NCBI GenBank assembly: GCA_020054965.1
Contig: JAIMZO010000073.1
Coordinates: 1-7,484 of the forward strand
Length of the DNA stretch: 7,484 nucleotides
Direction of reading: 5' to 3'
DNA from: Spirochaeta sp.
Lineage (GTDB): Bacteria; Spirochaetota; Spirochaetia; Sphaerochaetales; Sphaerochaetaceae
Part shown: one piece after another, positions 5,447-7,484 of the stretch
Layout: every line of letters starts with the position of its first letter
Numbering within the stretch: the stretch's first letter is position 1
Notes under the pieces: model-generated
The model's database searches: none
Told to the model about the DNA's origin: nothing
Seen by the model: the letters and a program-made list of their open reading frames with translations, nothing else
Position numbers and translations under genes: made by a program

Positions 5447-6634
5447 TTACCTGCAGAGAGCTTCAGCGATATCCCTCATCCCTGAAAGGTGTTCTTCAGT
5501 CGGATTCCAATTGACCTTCATTTCAGGTTCCACAACAGAGAAGCCTGCCTTTGAAAGTTCCTCACGCAGGATACCTACCCCTTCTCCGCTCCAGCCATAA
5601 CAACCAAACACCGCAGCGCTTTTTTTCTTGAACTGCAACTCAGAGAGGAAGTGAAGCCAACCACCGACTGAGGAGAGTATCGACTTGCCGACAGTGGGAG
5701 AACCCAAGGCTATTGCCTTCGATTTAAACACCTCAGTCATGATATCATTCTTGTCTGTCTGGCTGATACTGAACACTTTCACTACGGTATCCCCATCCAG
5801 AGCCTGGATCTCTCCAGCCAAAGCATGCGCAAGCTGTTTCGTACCGTCCCACATAGTGTCATAGACAATGGTGATCTGGTTCTCCTGATAGGAGTCAGCC
5901 CAAGCAGCATATGCGTTGACGATTTGCATCGGGTCATCTCGCCAGATGGCGCCATGGCTTGGTGCTATGATATCGATAGGGAGGTTCAAAGCCACAATCT
6001 CTTCAATCTTTCGTTTTACCAGAGGCGAGAATGGGTTGAGTATATTCGCATAATACTTCATTGCTTCAGTCCAGAGCAAACACTGGTCAGCCTTGTCATT
6101 GAAGAGTTCCTCAACCGCATAGTGCTGCCCGAAGGCGTCATTCGAGAAGAGAATATTGTCACCGGTCAAATAGGTTGCCATGCTGTCAGGCCAATGCAAC
6201 ATCCTCATCTCAACAAATACCAACTGCTTTCCGTTACCGATATCCAGGCTGTCACCTGTTTTTACCACTTGGTAATTCCACTCAGGGTGGTGATACTGCC
6301 CGACAAGGGACTTGACTGCATTGGCTGTACAGTAAATCGGGAGGTTGGGCACTTTTTCCATGAGATACGGAAGCGCTCCACTATGATCGACTTCCCCATG
6401 ATTGACAACAATGAAGTCAAGCTTCTCCAGGTTGATCTCTTTCTCGAGATTTTCCCTAAATTGTTTGTCATAGGGTTTCCAGATGGTATCGATGAGAACG
6501 GTCTTCTCCTCTTCAATGAGGTATGCGTTCTGGCTGGATCCATGATTTACTGAATAATCATCACCATGGAATTTCTGCAACTCCCAATCAATCTTACCAA
6601 TCCAAGAGACATTGTTCTTTACCAGTCGCTTCAT
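5447..6634 (-). CDS. fprA: A-type flavodiiron protein (NO/O2 reductase)
   Basis: Cytoplasmic enzyme that reduces NO to N2O and/or O2 to water, protecting anaerobes. The 395-aa product has the class A two-domain layout. A metallo-beta-lactamase-like domain (about 1-250) carries the complete di-iron ligand set His79, Glu81, Asp83, His84 (NHGEVDH), His147 (MLHWPDS), Asp166 (NDAFGQH) and His227 (PSHGAIW). A flavodoxin domain follows, with the FMN phosphate loop near 258-266 (YDTMWDGTK), GSPTVGKS and FGCYGWSGEG. There is no fused rubredoxin, unlike NorV, so electrons must come from a rubredoxin or reductase coded elsewhere. Its ATG overlaps the ric stop (ATGA) and an AAGGAG site lies 7 nt upstream inside the ric coding end. 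NO versus O2 preference cannot be told from sequence. Confidence 0.95.
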   Translation of the reverse strand: MKRLVKNNVSWIGKIDWELQKFHGDDYSVNHGSSQNAYLIEEEKTVLIDTIWKPYDKQFRENLEKEINLEKLDFIVVNHGEVDHSGALPYLMEKVPNLPIYCTANAVKSLVGQYHHPEWNYQVVKTGDSLDIGNGKQLVFVEMRMLHWPDSMATYLTGDNILFSNDAFGQHYAVEELFNDKADQCLLWTEAMKYYANILNPFSPLVKRKIEEIVALNLPIDIIAPSHGAIWRDDPMQIVNAYAAWADSYQENQITIVYDTMWDGTKQLAHALAGEIQALDGDTVVKVFSISQTDKNDIMTEVFKSKAIALGSPTVGKSILSSVGGWLHFLSELQFKKKSAAVFGCYGWSGEGVGILREELSKAGFSVVEPEMKVNWNPTEEHLSGMRDIAEALCR

Positions 6635-7317
6635 GCATTTACTCCTTCTGCATACATTGGAAATAAGATGCTGTTCTCTTTATAGATGTGCAAGAAGATG
6701 TCTTCCACCAACTGCTTAAGCAGTGCGTAGGTTGCCCGATAGGTTGCACACCCATCAGAGGGAGCGGTGAAATCATTTGTTGCCTTGATCAAGCTCTTGA
6801 TCAAATCACCAGCTGCCTCATGCTCCGACTCCAGCGAGACAACCTTATCATAGGCTTCTTTTGTAGCCTCGCTCTGCATCAGGGGGAACACTTCCTCTTC
6901 CTCTTGCACAAAGTGTAGCATGAGTTCAGTACGAAGGGTACTGAAGAGGGTATAAACTTCTCGCAGTTCATCCTTGTGTCTTGGATAATGGGCTGAAAGC
7001 AAGGTAAGTAGATTTCCATCGATGGATGAGAGCAATGCTCTTTCATCCTTATGGTGTGTTGCCAATAGATGAGAGATGAGTTCACTCAATCCCATTGTAT
7101 ATATATCCCCAGCAATCACCTTGCTGTGTTTTTCATCTTGCTCTGCAATAAAGGATTCCAGCTTCTTGAGCGTGGACTTGATTTCATACCCTTGCTCCTC
7201 GAGTGATTCGTACAGGAGGTGGTCACCTCCACAACAGTAGTCGATATGGTGTTCATTGAGGAAAATGGTAGTAGAGGGATTATGTTTAACCAGTTCTGAA
7301 AGTTTGATGTTCTGCAT
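6631..7317 (-). CDS. ric: Iron-sulfur cluster repair di-iron protein RIC (ScdA/YtfE/NorA family)
   Basis: RIC proteins restore Fe-S clusters damaged by NO or peroxide and bind a non-haem di-iron centre; some also consume NO. The 228-aa protein starts with the ScdA N-terminal domain carrying the hallmark DYCCGG (26-31; Cys28, Cys29). A hemerythrin-like four-helix bundle follows. Probable iron ligands are one of His83/88/89, then His135 and Glu139 (HFVQE), His166 (ESEHEAAG), and His210 and Glu214 (HIYKE). The H-x3-E spacings match those of E. coli YtfE. It is first in an operon with the flavodiiron gene, overlapping it by 4 nt, which fits joint defence against NO. A strong AAGGAG lies 7 nt before the ATG, and an FNR-type box with a -10 element lies upstream. 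Length is normal and nothing appears broken. Confidence 0.95.
   Translation of the reverse strand: MQNIKLSELVKHNPSTTIFLNEHHIDYCCGGDHLLYESLEEQGYEIKSTLKKLESFIAEQDEKHSKVIAGDIYTMGLSELISHLLATHHKDERALLSSIDGNLLTLLSAHYPRHKDELREVYTLFSTLRTELMLHFVQEEEEVFPLMQSEATKEAYDKVVSLESEHEAAGDLIKSLIKATNDFTAPSDGCATYRATYALLKQLVEDIFLHIYKENSILFPMYAEGVNA
6642..6647 (-). promoter_or_regulatory. Shine-Dalgarno site of the flavodiiron gene, inside ric
   Basis: AAGGAG on the minus strand, 7 nt before the ATG at 6634 and within the last codons of ric. It fixes the start and, with the ATGA overlap, supports translational coupling of the two proteins. Confidence 0.85.
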
Positions 7318-7324
7318 TTTGTGA

Positions 7325-7330
7325 CTCCTT
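7325..7330 (-). promoter_or_regulatory. Shine-Dalgarno site of ric
   Basis: AAGGAG on the minus strand, 7 nt before the ATG at 7317. It confirms the start of ric. Confidence 0.85.
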
Positions 7331-7349
7331 GTTTCTTGGTTTCAGTCAC

Positions 7350-7391
7350 AGTGTACAGAAGCATTGAGTACTCAACTATGATTCAAATCAA
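7350..7391 (-). promoter_or_regulatory. FNR-type activated promoter of the ric-flavodiiron operon
   Basis: On the minus strand the box TTGAT-TTGA-ATCAT (7378-7391) matches 9 of 10 bases of the FNR/DNR consensus TTGAT-N4-ATCAA. A TACACT -10 box (7350-7355, 4 of 6) predicts a start at 7343, which puts the box centre (7384.5) at exactly -41.5, the class II activator position. The usual -35 position (7373-7378) reads TAGTTG and has no useful match, as expected for an activator-dependent promoter. The leader would be 26 nt and contains AAGGAG. The box overlaps the stop codon of the upstream regulator gene. Confidence 0.65.
7364..7375. repeat. 12-bp perfect palindrome in the ric promoter
   Basis: TTGAGTACTCAA is its own reverse complement. 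It is centred at about -26.5 from the predicted start, between the FNR-type box and the -10 box, a position where a bound protein would repress. The TTGA/TCAA arms resemble FNR half-sites but are 2 bp too close for a standard FNR site. Confidence 0.45.
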
Positions 7392-7484
7392 CTTTCAAAG
7401 GAAATTGCTTCCAATTTTGCCATATCAAGAATCTTGAGTTTCCCTTTCCCCTCCACACGGAGAATCCCTTCATCTTTCAGGGAG
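7388..7484 (-). CDS. CRP/FNR-family transcriptional regulator, C-terminal end only
   Basis: Only the last 31 codons and TGA stop are in the window; the gene continues beyond the right edge. The peptide LKDEGILRVEGKGKLKILD followed by MAKLEAISFES fits the end of a CRP/FNR-type winged helix: the turn after the recognition helix (L-x-x-EGI), the two-strand wing (LRVEGKGKLKIL) and the closing D-x-x-x-L helix. The recognition helix and sensor domain are not visible, so FNR, DNR, HcpR and plain CRP types cannot be told apart. It lies 70 nt upstream of ric on the same strand, with no clear terminator between, and its stop codon is inside the FNR-type box. This makes it the likely regulator of ric and the flavodiiron gene. 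Another winged-helix family is possible given the short fragment. Confidence 0.7.
   Translation of the reverse strand, partial: SLKDEGILRVEGKGKLKILDMAKLEAISFES

Noticed and set aside
5825..6553. 242-codon open frame on the plus strand, antisense to the flavodiiron gene
   Set aside because: It lies entirely within a gene whose ligand residues are all conserved, its own translation has no recognisable motif, and it has no neighbouring plus-strand operon. It is a coding shadow.
7320..7350. Inverted repeat TGTGACT / AGTCACA flanking the ric ribosome site
   Set aside because: Seven-base perfect arms with CRP-like TGTGA/TCACA ends, but the spacing between half-sites is 21 rather than 6 bases, and one arm lies upstream of the predicted start point, so it would not form in the mRNA. 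I see no clear role.

Overview
The window looks like chromosome from an anaerobic, moderate-GC bacterium. A spirochaete of the Sphaerochaeta/Treponema kind is my best guess. The main clue is a short alanyl-tRNA synthetase that ends straight after the editing domain, a form I recall from Borrelia and Treponema. The free-standing A-type flavodiiron protein also fits an anaerobe. There is no 16S rRNA or other decisive marker, so the assignment is tentative.

Layout from left to right: (1) bases 1-1053, plus strand: rlmN, cut at its 5' end by the window edge, followed by a hairpin terminator at 1072-1097. Everything after this is on the minus strand and converges on that terminator. (2) 1117-2910, alaS. 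(3) 2955-4381, an AbiE-type toxin-antitoxin pair: antitoxin abiEi upstream, toxin abiEii downstream, ATGA overlap. It is clearly AT-richer than its neighbours and sits between dprA and alaS like an inserted cassette. (4) 4443-5393, a divergent dprA/smf. (5) 5447-7317, a two-gene operon of a flavodiiron NO/O2 reductase (fprA type) and, upstream of it, the di-iron Fe-S-cluster repair protein RIC (ScdA/YtfE family). (6) 7388-7484, the last 31 codons of a CRP/FNR-family regulator cut by the right edge.

Two units are of most interest. The first is a compact nitrosative/oxidative stress module: regulator end, FNR-type box, RIC, flavodiiron protein. The FNR-like box (TTGAT-N4-ATCAT) overlaps the stop codon of the regulator gene. 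It is centred exactly 41.5 bp upstream of the start point predicted from a TACACT -10 box, and there is no -35 box, which is the geometry of a class II activated promoter. The second is the AbiE cassette: its antitoxin start codon and TATAAT box are buried in a 40-bp near-perfect inverted repeat, the expected autoregulatory operator. A weaker inverted repeat with the same CACTA/TAGTG core lies at the far end of the cassette, just upstream of the alaS promoter.

A secondary pattern is that abiEi, alaS and possibly dprA have no Shine-Dalgarno sequence and have a plausible -10 box only 6-9 nt before the start codon, so they may be leaderless. The ric and flavodiiron genes both have AAGGAG at 7 nt. 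All families here are known. What could be new is the regulatory wiring and the placement of the cassette, not a new protein system. No tRNA, rRNA, CRISPR array or insertion sequence was seen, and no gene-free stretch exceeds 100 bases.
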